Origin: Candidatus Altimarinota bacterium
Lineage (GTDB): Bacteria > Patescibacteriota > Gracilibacteria > Absconditabacterales > Absconditicoccaceae
Direction: 5' to 3'
NCBI GenBank assembly: GCA_027062165.1
Contig: JAMOTU010000099.1
Coordinates: 1 to 7,922 of the forward strand
Length of the DNA: 7,922 bases
The notes under the pieces are model-generated. The model had not been told where the DNA came from and ran no database searches. It saw only the letters and a list, made by a program, of their open reading frames with translations. Every line of letters begins with the position of its first letter. Within the stretch, counting starts at the first letter, position 1. This document shows positions 1 through 6,564 of this stretch, one piece after another. The position numbers and the translations under genes are program-made.

Positions 1-17
1 TATAAAATATATATACT

Positions 18-22
18 AGAGG
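18..22 (+). promoter_or_regulatory. Ribosome binding site for the Cas2-like gene
   Basis: AGAGG lies 6 nt before the TTG at 29. An in-frame TAG at 17-19 rules out a start further upstream, so the TTG is the likely start. That TAG may also be the stop codon of a gene to the left, but too little sequence is present to tell. Confidence 0.6.
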
Positions 23-28
23 CATAAT

Positions 29-298
29 TTGCTAATTCTCGGTTTTGATATTTTTAAAGATATAAAAAGAAGAAATAAAATCTCTGGTCTTTTACTTTTG
101 GAGAGTGTTAGGGTCCAACGTAGCTTTTTTGAAAGTTATTTAAACGAAAGTGAAATAATAAGATTTTTTAATGTAAGGATAAAACCTTATTTATCTTCAG
201 AAGATAAATTTTTTATTTTAAAAATCAATATTGATAACGAAAGCAAGATAATATACTTTGGAAAGGAAATAGCAATGAAGAAAATATATATTATTTGA
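29..298 (+). CDS. cas2: Cas2-like CRISPR adaptation protein
   Basis: This 89-residue protein starts at TTG with a good AGAGG site. It has the size and order of conserved segments of Cas2: a first beta strand ending in the metal-site Asp (GFDI, D7), a charged DIKRRNKI segment at 11-18 that matches the family's D-x-RRxK pattern, RVQRSFFE at 28-35 that matches the signature RVQ-S-FE, then a helix and a last strand near IIYFG. In the family, Cas2 dimers of ferredoxin fold bridge two Cas1 dimers and help integrate spacers. The loop normally reading SDDK is FKDIK here, so the copy is divergent. It lies 12 nt before a Cas1-like gene, although cas1 usually comes first. I made the call from remembered family patterns, not an alignment. 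Another ferredoxin-fold or VapD-like small protein is the main alternative. Confidence 0.72.
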   Translation: MLILGFDIFKDIKRRNKISGLLLLESVRVQRSFFESYLNESEIIRFFNVRIKPYLSSEDKFFILKINIDNESKIIYFGKEIAMKKIYII

Positions 299-304
299 GG
301 GGAG
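298..304 (+). promoter_or_regulatory. Ribosome binding site for the Cas1-like gene
   Basis: AGGGGAG overlaps the last base of the cas2-like stop codon and sits 6 nt before the TTG at 311. This is a strong site and supports both the TTG start and co-translation with the upstream gene. Confidence 0.6.
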
Positions 305-310
305 CTTTTT

Positions 311-1159
311 TTGAAAACCATTTTAGATAAATATCTAAATTGGCTTATTATTGTAAGTCCATGTAATCTTGTTTTTGATAAGCACAATATATATATTTAT
401 AAAAAACATATATCATATCCAATTACCTTTTCTAAAGAATCTATAAATTCTGTATTTATCTTCAATTTTGTGAAAATTAACAACATAAAACTTAGTAATC
501 TACCAGTATTTCTATTTAATCGTGAAAATAAATTAAAGTATTTTATTAAACTTAAAAATAAGATAGTTTTTATTAACTATGCTTTACTTTTTGAAGAAAT
601 AAACAGTAATCTAAAATCTTTTTTAATATCCTTAAACGTAAAATATAAATTATCATTACTTCATCCTTTTCAAAACTTTAAGGTTAATATATTAAAAAAT
701 AAAGAAGATTTTTCAGATTTTATTATTTACATTTATCGTCAGTTAGATGAAGTTTTACGTTTTTTACTAAAATATATTCGAAAATTTGTTAATAATTTAA
801 GGGAAAATGAAATATTTAATTTTGCCAAATATTTTTCTTTAGCATTTTCCATATTATTTTTACATGTTAACAATGCGTTAAACAAAGAGTATTTTATTGG
901 AGAATATACGAAACTTAATTTTGATATATTTCTCTATTTAATTTCGTTATACTTCTACCCTATTATTATTTTAGAAATAACTAATATTTTTCTATCAAAT
1001 TACCTAGATATAATATTTCAAGAAAATAACAATATAGTAAAAAACTATATAAAAGTAATATTAAAACTATTAGTAGAGAGACTGGATTTTCTAAACTTCT
1101 ATAAAAAAATGGATTTGTTTTCAAAAATTTTTTATGAAAAAGATATATATTTTATTTAA
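311..1159 (+). CDS. Divergent Cas1-like protein, probable loss of metal site
   Basis: The protein has 282 residues, close to the size of a short Cas1. Residues about 12-78 read like the Cas1 N-terminal beta domain: SPCNLVFDKHNIYIY, then a 'SINSVFIF' strand where Cas1 has 'I..IVIFG', then LPVFLFNRENKL where Cas1 has 'IPV.FLDR.G'. Residues 169-224 follow the Cas1 helical core (FNFAKYFSLAFSILF like 'LNALLSFGYSLLY'), and LYFYPIIILE (213-222) resembles 'EIFKPIIVDR'. In that register the family's catalytic His falls on E198, and the two acidic ligands before the conserved Pro (P217) fall on L210 and L213. The catalytic Glu of the middle helix is not clear either. The coding sequence is even more AT-rich than its neighbours. 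It sits between the Cas2-like gene and the YaaA-like gene. A membrane protein is an alternative because of the hydrophobic helices at 174-186 and 205-230, but the beta-rich N-terminus fits Cas1 better. The assignment is tentative. Confidence 0.5.
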   Translation: MKTILDKYLNWLIIVSPCNLVFDKHNIYIYKKHISYPITFSKESINSVFIFNFVKINNIKLSNLPVFLFNRENKLKYFIKLKNKIVFINYALLFEEINSNLKSFLISLNVKYKLSLLHPFQNFKVNILKNKEDFSDFIIYIYRQLDEVLRFLLKYIRKFVNNLRENEIFNFAKYFSLAFSILFLHVNNALNKEYFIGEYTKLNFDIFLYLISLYFYPIIILEITNIFLSNYLDIIFQENNNIVKNYIKVILKLLVERLDFLNFYKKMDLFSKIFYEKDIYFI

Positions 1160-1184
1160 ATAAACATAAAAGTAGACCACATTC

Positions 1185-1613
1185 ATGAAGATAGTTCTAA
1201 TCACAGCCTGTGGAAAAGCTAAAGAAAATAAGGTTTTACCTGCTTGGAGACTTTATAAATCTACAAGAATAAAACATTTATATAGACGGGCCAAAGAGTT
1301 AAACATCCCCTTTTACATTTTAAGTGCAAAATATGGTTTAGTATTTTGTGAAGATATTATTTCCCCTTATAATGAAATTATGGATAGTAAAAAATGTAAA
1401 AAAAATATATCACAAATAGAAAACATTTTAAAAAATTATGATATTATTGTATTTTATAAGGGTGGTGCTCGCAAAGAATATTTGGAATGTATAGAACTAA
1501 TTTGTAAAAAGCTAAATAAAAATCTTATAAGCTTTGGGTATGCAAATATGGGGGATATAAAAAAGTTACCTGAGGTTTTAGAAATTGCAAGGAAATCTTT
1601 CAAGAATAAGTAA
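1185..1613 (+). CDS. YaaA/DUF6884-like small protein
   Basis: This 142-residue protein opens with LITACGKAK (5-13), continues with PAWRLYKS (19-26), and has ILSAKYGLV (45-53) followed by PY (61-62). That order (S/T-x-CGK-K, P-x-LY-S, ILSAKYGL, PY) is the pattern of the YaaA/DUF6884 group, whose members are thought to act on nucleic acids or bases. The residues C9, K11, S47, K49 and Y50 are candidates for a conserved site. To my knowledge, related domains occur near TGT/DpdA-type base-exchange enzymes, which fits the TGT-like gene at 5186. An in-frame TAG at 1173-1175 leaves ATG 1185 as the first start, though no good Shine-Dalgarno sequence precedes it. The last 29 nt overlap the NurA reading frame, which suggests coupled translation. 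The exact activity is unknown. Confidence 0.6.
   Translation: MKIVLITACGKAKENKVLPAWRLYKSTRIKHLYRRAKELNIPFYILSAKYGLVFCEDIISPYNEIMDSKKCKKNISQIENILKNYDIIVFYKGGARKEYLECIELICKKLNKNLISFGYANMGDIKKLPEVLEIARKSFKNK
1572..1576 (+). promoter_or_regulatory. Ribosome binding site inside the YaaA-like gene, for NurA
   Basis: GAGGT lies 8 nt before the TTG at 1585 and inside the preceding gene. It is the best-placed site for NurA, because no ATG or GTG start follows within the first part of the frame. It implies that NurA begins 29 nt before the preceding gene stops. Confidence 0.4.
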
Positions 1614-3390
1614 TATTTTTAGTACCTATAAAAAAAATTTAGATATAAGTTACAACCAAATTCTTGAAAAAAGAGAAAAGGAAAAACAAAAAGTTCAAAT
1701 ATTTTACAAAGAATTTTTAAATCGTTTAATAGTTAATTATGGAGAATATATAGAAAAGAATAATTTTTTACATATAAAAGAAAAAATTAAACTTTTATTT
1801 GATGGAAAAGATGATATTTCCTTTGTTGCTATAGACGGTACTTCCTTTAAAGAAATCTTTTCAGATTTTATCGTTTTCTCCGGTGGAGCTTATGCAATAA
1901 AGGGAAATTTAAAACTTTTAAAAAATGACTTTAAAATAGAATATAAAAGATGGGATTTAAGATTAGATAAAAGTATAGTTTCATATTTACCTATCTTTAA
2001 TGTGGAGCTCGATTTTGAAAAAAATGAAGAAATGTTTTTTTTGGATGATACTGGAAAAATAAGTTTTTCAAACATTCATAATCAGCTTATGCAACTTGCA
2101 GAAATTTATCTAGCTTACTTATTTTCTAAAGATAACTCTGATGTAGATCTTATACTAATAGATAATTCCTTAAGCAGTATATATTTATCTTGCGATATTT
2201 TACATGTACTTGAAAAAGATGGTCTTAATATCCTAGATTATGAAATATTTGGAAATAGGATTCTACCGGCAGACATACTTATAACTTATGCCATGCCTAT
2301 AAATGAAGTTTTAGATGTTCCTTCTTTAAAAGATTTTAGAGGTGAATTTTTCATCCTAAGAAAACTTTTTGATAAAGAGGTTTTTGAGAATACAAAAAAA
2401 ACATTTTTATCAATTATAAGAAAATCAAGATATAAAGTTTCACTTAAACATATAAATAGATTAAAAAAATTTGAAATATTAACAAACGATTCCAATCTTA
2501 GATATTGGAAAGTGAATTTAAAAGTTTTAAAAGGAAAAATTAAGGATAGATGGTTATTTTTAAAAAAGTTTTTTGAGTATGTGTGTGAAAAACTTTTTGA
2601 GGAAAAGGATATAAATGTTTTAAAAAATAAAAATAAATGGCTTAATTCTAATGATCTTAAATTTTTAGTATCATTAGGTTTAAGATTATTGATGGAAGAG
2701 GCTTGGAAAAATGGAAAAATTATAGTAGGTATTGCTAAAGATTCATCAAGTAAATATTTTTTAAAAAATTATTTAGGAGTAATGTGGAAATTAGATGAAT
2801 ATAGGTTCATCCCTCCAGGAATTATCTTAACGGATAGAGAACTTTTAGAAATTCTTCCTTTCTTAGATAAAAACTTAAAAGCCCCTTGGAGCACAATAGA
2901 GTTTGATAGCGTATTTATGTCTTTGCATTTAGATGAAGATGGAAATATAACCGGTGTTCGAGGAGATATTATTGTTCCCCATGAAAGACTGTTTTTACGT
3001 TCTCTAGTTCAATTTTATTTAAAACGAAATAAAAAAGTTCTAAGTTCAAATGTTCTCTTTTTGGATCGTCTGGCTGTTCCAAAATGGGATAAAGATTTTA
3101 TTTATCCTAAAAGTATAAAAACTATTAGAAGTAATGAGATAAAGCCTTTATTTTTTAAAGATAATACCTATAAAAATATAGTTCAAGAAGGCCTTATATG
3201 GGTCTTGTATCTTCTTTGTAGAAATACTCATCCAAATGTTATTGGATATCCAGAGCCACTTCATAAGGCAGATTGGGGAGCTAAATCCTTAGGAGAAAAA
3301 ACTCGAGAAGTTATTAAAAGTAGTGAAATAAAATTTATTTTAGATCCTTTGAAAAAAAGCTTTAGAACAAAACGAGAAGAGGGGTACTAA
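1585..3390 (+). CDS. nurA: NurA-family nuclease
   Basis: This is a 601-residue NurA nuclease, the partner of HerA. In thermophiles the pair resects DNA ends with Mre11-Rad50, and HerA stimulates and loads NurA. Family landmarks appear in the expected order: VAIDGTS with D84 in the first strand, LILIDNSLSS with D193 where NurA has a second metal-binding Asp before a turn, VGIAKDSSS with K385 and D386, and GYPEPLHKAD at 554-563 (H560, D563), the conserved C-terminal segment. The N-terminus (about 12-45) is a charged, coiled-coil-like helix. At 601 residues it is much longer than typical archaeal NurA (roughly 340-450), with extra sequence between D193 and the K385 motif. The TTG start has an RBS at 1572-1576, and the gene overlaps the YaaA-like gene by 29 nt. 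The TAA stop directly abuts the HerA ATG. Neighbour and motif order make the call strong, but the exact start is less sure. Confidence 0.88.
   Translation: MQGNLSRISNIFSTYKKNLDISYNQILEKREKEKQKVQIFYKEFLNRLIVNYGEYIEKNNFLHIKEKIKLLFDGKDDISFVAIDGTSFKEIFSDFIVFSGGAYAIKGNLKLLKNDFKIEYKRWDLRLDKSIVSYLPIFNVELDFEKNEEMFFLDDTGKISFSNIHNQLMQLAEIYLAYLFSKDNSDVDLILIDNSLSSIYLSCDILHVLEKDGLNILDYEIFGNRILPADILITYAMPINEVLDVPSLKDFRGEFFILRKLFDKEVFENTKKTFLSIIRKSRYKVSLKHINRLKKFEILTNDSNLRYWKVNLKVLKGKIKDRWLFLKKFFEYVCEKLFEEKDINVLKNKNKWLNSNDLKFLVSLGLRLLMEEAWKNGKIIVGIAKDSSSKYFLKNYLGVMWKLDEYRFIPPGIILTDRELLEILPFLDKNLKAPWSTIEFDSVFMSLHLDEDGNITGVRGDIIVPHERLFLRSLVQFYLKRNKKVLSSNVLFLDRLAVPKWDKDFIYPKSIKTIRSNEIKPLFFKDNTYKNIVQEGLIWVLYLLCRNTHPNVIGYPEPLHKADWGAKSLGEKTREVIKSSEIKFILDPLKKSFRTKREEGY
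3379..3384 (+). promoter_or_regulatory. Ribosome binding site for HerA inside the nurA end
   Basis: GAGGGG sits 6 nt before ATG 3391 and within the last codons of nurA. With stop and start directly adjacent, this indicates translational coupling that would keep NurA and HerA in fixed proportion. Confidence 0.6.
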
Positions 3391-5169
3391 ATGGAGTATT
3401 TTCGTGATGAACCTGCCGGTTTAGTGATGAAAATAGAACCAAATGAAAATGGTAAGTTTATTACCGAAATATGGTTTGATTATACCTTAAAACTTATGAA
3501 AAATATAAAAGAAGGAGATTTTCTAGCTGCTCCAAGTTTTAAATCTGAAAGAGATAAAAAACATTATGTTATTTTACAAGTTGTAAAAAAATTTCCTAGA
3601 CATTTTGCTTTAAAAGAAGATAATCTTAAAAAAGGATATCCAGGATTTTTAACAGAAGCAGCAAGAAATATTTCCCAGGATTGGTTTTCTCACTATGAAG
3701 AATCTCATGATGATAATCCAAAAATTATATGTGAAGCTATCCCTGTAAATATGGGTTTTTGGGAAGGAGAGGAAAAGGTAGAAGAAGATTATGAACTTCC
3801 CATGCTTGGTGCGGAAGCAAAGCTTTTATCTTATGAGTTTATGCAAAAAATATTAAACAAAGGTTTAGATGAGAATGAAGATAATATTACGGAAATTGGG
3901 AAACTCCAACATAATAATAAAATACGTGTTCTTATTCGTATAGAAGATTTACTAAGACTACATTTTGGTATCTTTGGTTTTACAGGAGCAGGAAAAAGTA
4001 ATTTGATAAGCACTTTAATTAGTAAACTTTTAGAAAATAGTCCTAAAGGAACAAAAATTGTTATTTTTGATATTATGGGAGAATATTTAGCTTTACTTTC
4101 TGATTTACTTTATAAGTATCCTTCTTCTAAAATTATTGGAATAGGTTCAAAAACTTTTGTAGAAAGTATATATAAATATTATCAAAACGAAAATAGAGAT
4201 AATTTAAAAAAAGCGGCTATAGATCTTTTAAAAACAACATTATTTCCTAAAAAATTATTTTTAAAAAGAAAGTACTTTTATTATCCTTTTGTAGAATTTT
4301 TAAAAAGAAAAATCTTTAAGGTATATGAGGAAGGAATTTTTTCCAATGTAAACAAACTTTTTGAAGAAGCTGGAATAAATCGTCTCAATATAAGCCAAAA
4401 AGACAAACCGGCTTTAGATGAAATTTTAAAAATTTTTGGAAATAAAAAAATTTCCGATGTTAAAGATGAACTTTTAAAAGAGATAAAAAATCTTTTAGCT
4501 CAGGTTTCCACAACAAATGCTCAAAAAGTTTTAAAGTATGTCCAGAAAAAATTGGAAAATATGAGGGAAACTTTTCTGCCGGAAGATGCACTTATTTCCA
4601 TACCGCGTTTAGTGGAGGAATTAAATAATGAAGAAGAAAAAGGTTTATATATTATTCAGTCTCATGACCCGGATGCTTTAAAAAGATTTGTGTTTTACTT
4701 ATCATCCAATATATATGAAAGAAGAAGACAAGAAGGTATTATAAAACCATTAGTATCTTTTATTTTTGATGAAGCTGATGAGTTTATTCCTCAAGATAAA
4801 TATAAAAAAGGAGATTCAGAAATTTCTAGACAAGCTATAGAGCTTCTTGCTAGAAGAGGAAGAAAATTTGGCTTAGGAATAGGAATTGCTACTCAAAGAG
4901 TGGTTTATTTAGATACAAATATTATGTCTCAACCTCATACTTATTTTATAAGTAAACTTCCAAGAGTTAGTGATAGGGAAAGAGTGGCAGAAGCTTTTGC
5001 TATTAGTGAAGATATTTTTGAGCAAACATTTAAATTTGGAAAAGGAGATTGGCTCTTGGTAAGCCATGATGCAACAGGTTTAGAGTCGGTTCCATTTCCT
5101 ATTCATACGGAAAATGCAGAAGAAAGAATTTTAGAATTTTTAAAGTTATTTTTGAAATATCAAAGTTAA
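3391..5169 (+). CDS. herA: HerA-family hexameric DNA translocase ATPase
   Basis: This is a 592-residue FtsK/HerA-family ATPase that forms a ring and moves DNA into or through NurA. The N-terminus (about 5-120, starting PAGLVMKIEP) is the HAS-barrel-like beta domain used to contact the nuclease. The RecA-like core starts with the Walker A motif GFTGAGKSN (196-204, K202). The Walker B motif is SFIFDEADEF with D460 and E461. RRGRKFG (488-494) and ATQR (500-503) match the conserved arginine-finger/sensor region of HerA ('RegRKfG...TQRP', with the usual Pro replaced by Val here). A helical insert at about 260-420 separates the Walker motifs. All catalytic motifs are intact, so an active enzyme is expected. 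The length is somewhat above typical archaeal HerA (about 500). It starts directly after the nurA stop codon and is followed after 16 nt by the TGT-like gene. Confidence 0.92.
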   Translation: MEYFRDEPAGLVMKIEPNENGKFITEIWFDYTLKLMKNIKEGDFLAAPSFKSERDKKHYVILQVVKKFPRHFALKEDNLKKGYPGFLTEAARNISQDWFSHYEESHDDNPKIICEAIPVNMGFWEGEEKVEEDYELPMLGAEAKLLSYEFMQKILNKGLDENEDNITEIGKLQHNNKIRVLIRIEDLLRLHFGIFGFTGAGKSNLISTLISKLLENSPKGTKIVIFDIMGEYLALLSDLLYKYPSSKIIGIGSKTFVESIYKYYQNENRDNLKKAAIDLLKTTLFPKKLFLKRKYFYYPFVEFLKRKIFKVYEEGIFSNVNKLFEEAGINRLNISQKDKPALDEILKIFGNKKISDVKDELLKEIKNLLAQVSTTNAQKVLKYVQKKLENMRETFLPEDALISIPRLVEELNNEEEKGLYIIQSHDPDALKRFVFYLSSNIYERRRQEGIIKPLVSFIFDEADEFIPQDKYKKGDSEISRQAIELLARRGRKFGLGIGIATQRVVYLDTNIMSQPHTYFISKLPRVSDRERVAEAFAISEDIFEQTFKFGKGDWLLVSHDATGLESVPFPIHTENAEERILEFLKLFLKYQS

Positions 5170-5185
5170 AATATAATATTTTAAT

Positions 5186-6136
5186 ATGAAAAAAAATAAC
5201 AATAAAAAACTTATACCTTTCTTTGTTGTTGACAGACCTATAAGTTTAGATATTTTAATGTGCCTTTTTTCAAAATATCCTAAAAGAAAGTGGGGAATTT
5301 TAACTCATGCATTTACTTCTGAAAAATTTAAGAAGAAATTTAAAGATTTTCCAAAAAGTTCTACCTGTCTTTTAAACAAGGAGAAGCAAATTAGTTTAAA
5401 CATATCTAGAAATAATATAATCAAGATTGTAGATAGCGGAATTTTTGTTTCTAAGAGAGAAATTTCCTATGAGGAGCTCTTTGAGATATATGAATTTTTA
5501 GATGCAGATTTCGGAGTAATAATAGATCATTTAAAAGATGTTGATAGAACTTTGGAAAGTGCTAAAAAGGCATTAGAAGTTTATAAAAGAAGAACTTATA
5601 AATTTAAACTCATTGCTGTAGCTCAAGGAAATACAATCGAAGAATACTTAAAGTGCTATGAAGAATTAAGAAAAATGGGTTACAAATATATTGCTATAGG
5701 AGGTCTTTTAAAAAGAAAAGGGAACAGTTCAATTGTAGTTTTAAAATGCGAGAAATTTTTAAAAGATTTATTAGAACGAATTAAAGAAAAATTTGATCCT
5801 ACTTGGTTATTTACATTTGGAGTTTTTAATCAAAAAAGGATTTCTACATTGAAAAAGTTTAACGTAACTGGGGCAGACTACAAAGGTTGGCTTTTTCAAT
5901 ATGATACTAACTATAGCAATCTTTGGGATTATATAAATAAAGAATCTTTCAGCAAAGCAGACATAGAAAAAATAAATTTTCTTCTCAAAGAAGTAAAAAA
6001 AGGAAAAAATAGAAAAGAAAGAAATTTATTAAAAAAGGAAATTGATAATATATTAAGAAAATACAACTTAACATTGCAAGAAGTAAGAATTTCTCAAATT
6101 CTTTCAAGTTTAGAAAAACATTTAAAAAATATTTAG
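5186..6136 (+). CDS. TGT/DpdA-like transglycosylase homologue, nucleophile apparently absent
   Basis: This 316-residue protein follows the TGT barrel. It has VDSGIF (82-87) for 'DSGGF' with the general base D83, DADFGVIIDH (106-115) for 'GADIIM.FD' with D114 at the base-binding Asp, VAQGN (Q147) for 'VQGG', YIAIGGL (168-174) for 'GYAIGGL', LFTFGVF (208-214) for 'LMGVG', and GADYKGW (229-235) for 'GvDMFDcv'. TGTs swap guanine in tRNA for a 7-deazaguanine base, and DpdA does so in DNA. In the last motif the nucleophile Asp (D280 in Zymomonas TGT) aligns with G234, and only the first Asp (D231) remains. No Cys-rich zinc site is visible, and the C-terminus (250-316) is a lysine-rich helical tail. 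The chain is shorter than bacterial TGT (about 370). No Shine-Dalgarno site precedes the ATG. Placement beside NurA-HerA favours a DNA-linked role over a tRNA one. It could be a non-catalytic, base-recognising relative. Confidence 0.7.
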   Translation: MKKNNNKKLIPFFVVDRPISLDILMCLFSKYPKRKWGILTHAFTSEKFKKKFKDFPKSSTCLLNKEKQISLNISRNNIIKIVDSGIFVSKREISYEELFEIYEFLDADFGVIIDHLKDVDRTLESAKKALEVYKRRTYKFKLIAVAQGNTIEEYLKCYEELRKMGYKYIAIGGLLKRKGNSSIVVLKCEKFLKDLLERIKEKFDPTWLFTFGVFNQKRISTLKKFNVTGADYKGWLFQYDTNYSNLWDYINKESFSKADIEKINFLLKEVKKGKNRKERNLLKKEIDNILRKYNLTLQEVRISQILSSLEKHLKNI

Positions 6137-6149
6137 AAGAGGAAAGATC

Positions 6150-6309
6150 ATGATTTCTTTTAATAGAAAAAATTTTAAGTATTATTAAAAAGGCCGCAAC
6201 TTATAAATTTTATTTATGGATCTATTAATAGTGAGAAAAGTACTTTAATAAAAGAAATAAAGAAATAATAGAAAATCGCTCAGATACTGTCTACCTCGAA
6301 GATAAGTAG
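6150..6309 (+). pseudogene. Decayed P-loop ATPase gene (5' remnant)
   Basis: AGAGGA at 6138-6143 and ATG at 6150 make a well-formed start 13 nt after the TGT-like gene, but the frame stops after 12 codons. Read with frame changes, the following sequence still gives ATPase-like pieces. In one frame 6206-6268 gives a P-loop-like NFIYGSINSEKSTLIKEI, similar to 'FIYGPINSGKTTLI' of archaeal-type AAA ATPases but with Glu in place of the P-loop Gly before Lys. In a shifted frame 6265-6309 gives IIENRSDTVYLEDK and a stop. A further piece, ending at a stop near 6380, may continue it. This looks like a broken seventh gene of the operon. The ATPase assignment rests on short stretches and is an inference. 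Confidence 0.5.
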
Positions 6310-6344
6310 TGAAGCTACTAATATTGTTAATAGCTTTGTAACAA

Positions 6345-6396
6345 GCGGGTTGCATCCCCTTATTATAGATGTAGAGTTTTAGCCCGCAAATTTTTT
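6345..6396 (+). terminator. Probable Rho-independent terminator of the operon
   Basis: GCGGGTT (6345-6351) pairs with AGCCCGC (6381-6387), including one G-U pair, and AAATTTTTT follows at 6388-6396. The loop is long (29 nt) but can fold a second stem, GCATC (6352-6356) with GATGT (6368-6372), stacked on the first. The high-GC stem in an AT-rich region and the T-run point to termination of the plus-strand operon just before the convergent CRISPR array. Confidence 0.5.
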
Positions 6397-6564
6397 AATA
6401 AGTCAACAGGACATCTTTTCGATTTTTCTACACTAACACCTATCCTATTTTTTACACACAGTTATAGCCTCTATCAATAATATAAACATTTCAAAGTTAT
6501 GATGTTTTATAGACATAATTCTGGTAGTAATCCAAAGTAATTCGCAATTGTAAGATGCTCAACA
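6397..6564. other. Array-trailing spacer region without genes
   Basis: No coding frame of useful length is seen between the terminator and the first repeat. Positions 6461-6496 begin GTTATAG and end CATTTCAAAG, which loosely matches the ends of the CRISPR repeat and may be a badly worn terminal repeat. Otherwise I see nothing in it. Confidence 0.4.

Noticed and set aside
187..387. Minus-strand frame of 66 codons across the end of the cas2-like gene
   Set aside because: It lies opposite two better-supported genes with ribosome sites, and its composition is that of an AT-rich shadow.
311..1159. Integral membrane protein
   Set aside because: Hydrophobic stretches at 174-186 and 205-230 could be membrane segments, but the beta-rich N-terminal third and the order of segments match Cas1 better. 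It is kept only as an alternative.
1890..2495. Two minus-strand frames opposite nurA
   Set aside because: They are antisense shadows of a gene with clear NurA motifs. They are Ser- and Phe-rich, as expected for the complement of Lys-rich codons.
3831..4013. Minus-strand frame opposite the herA Walker A region
   Set aside because: It is a shadow of the conserved HerA coding sequence.
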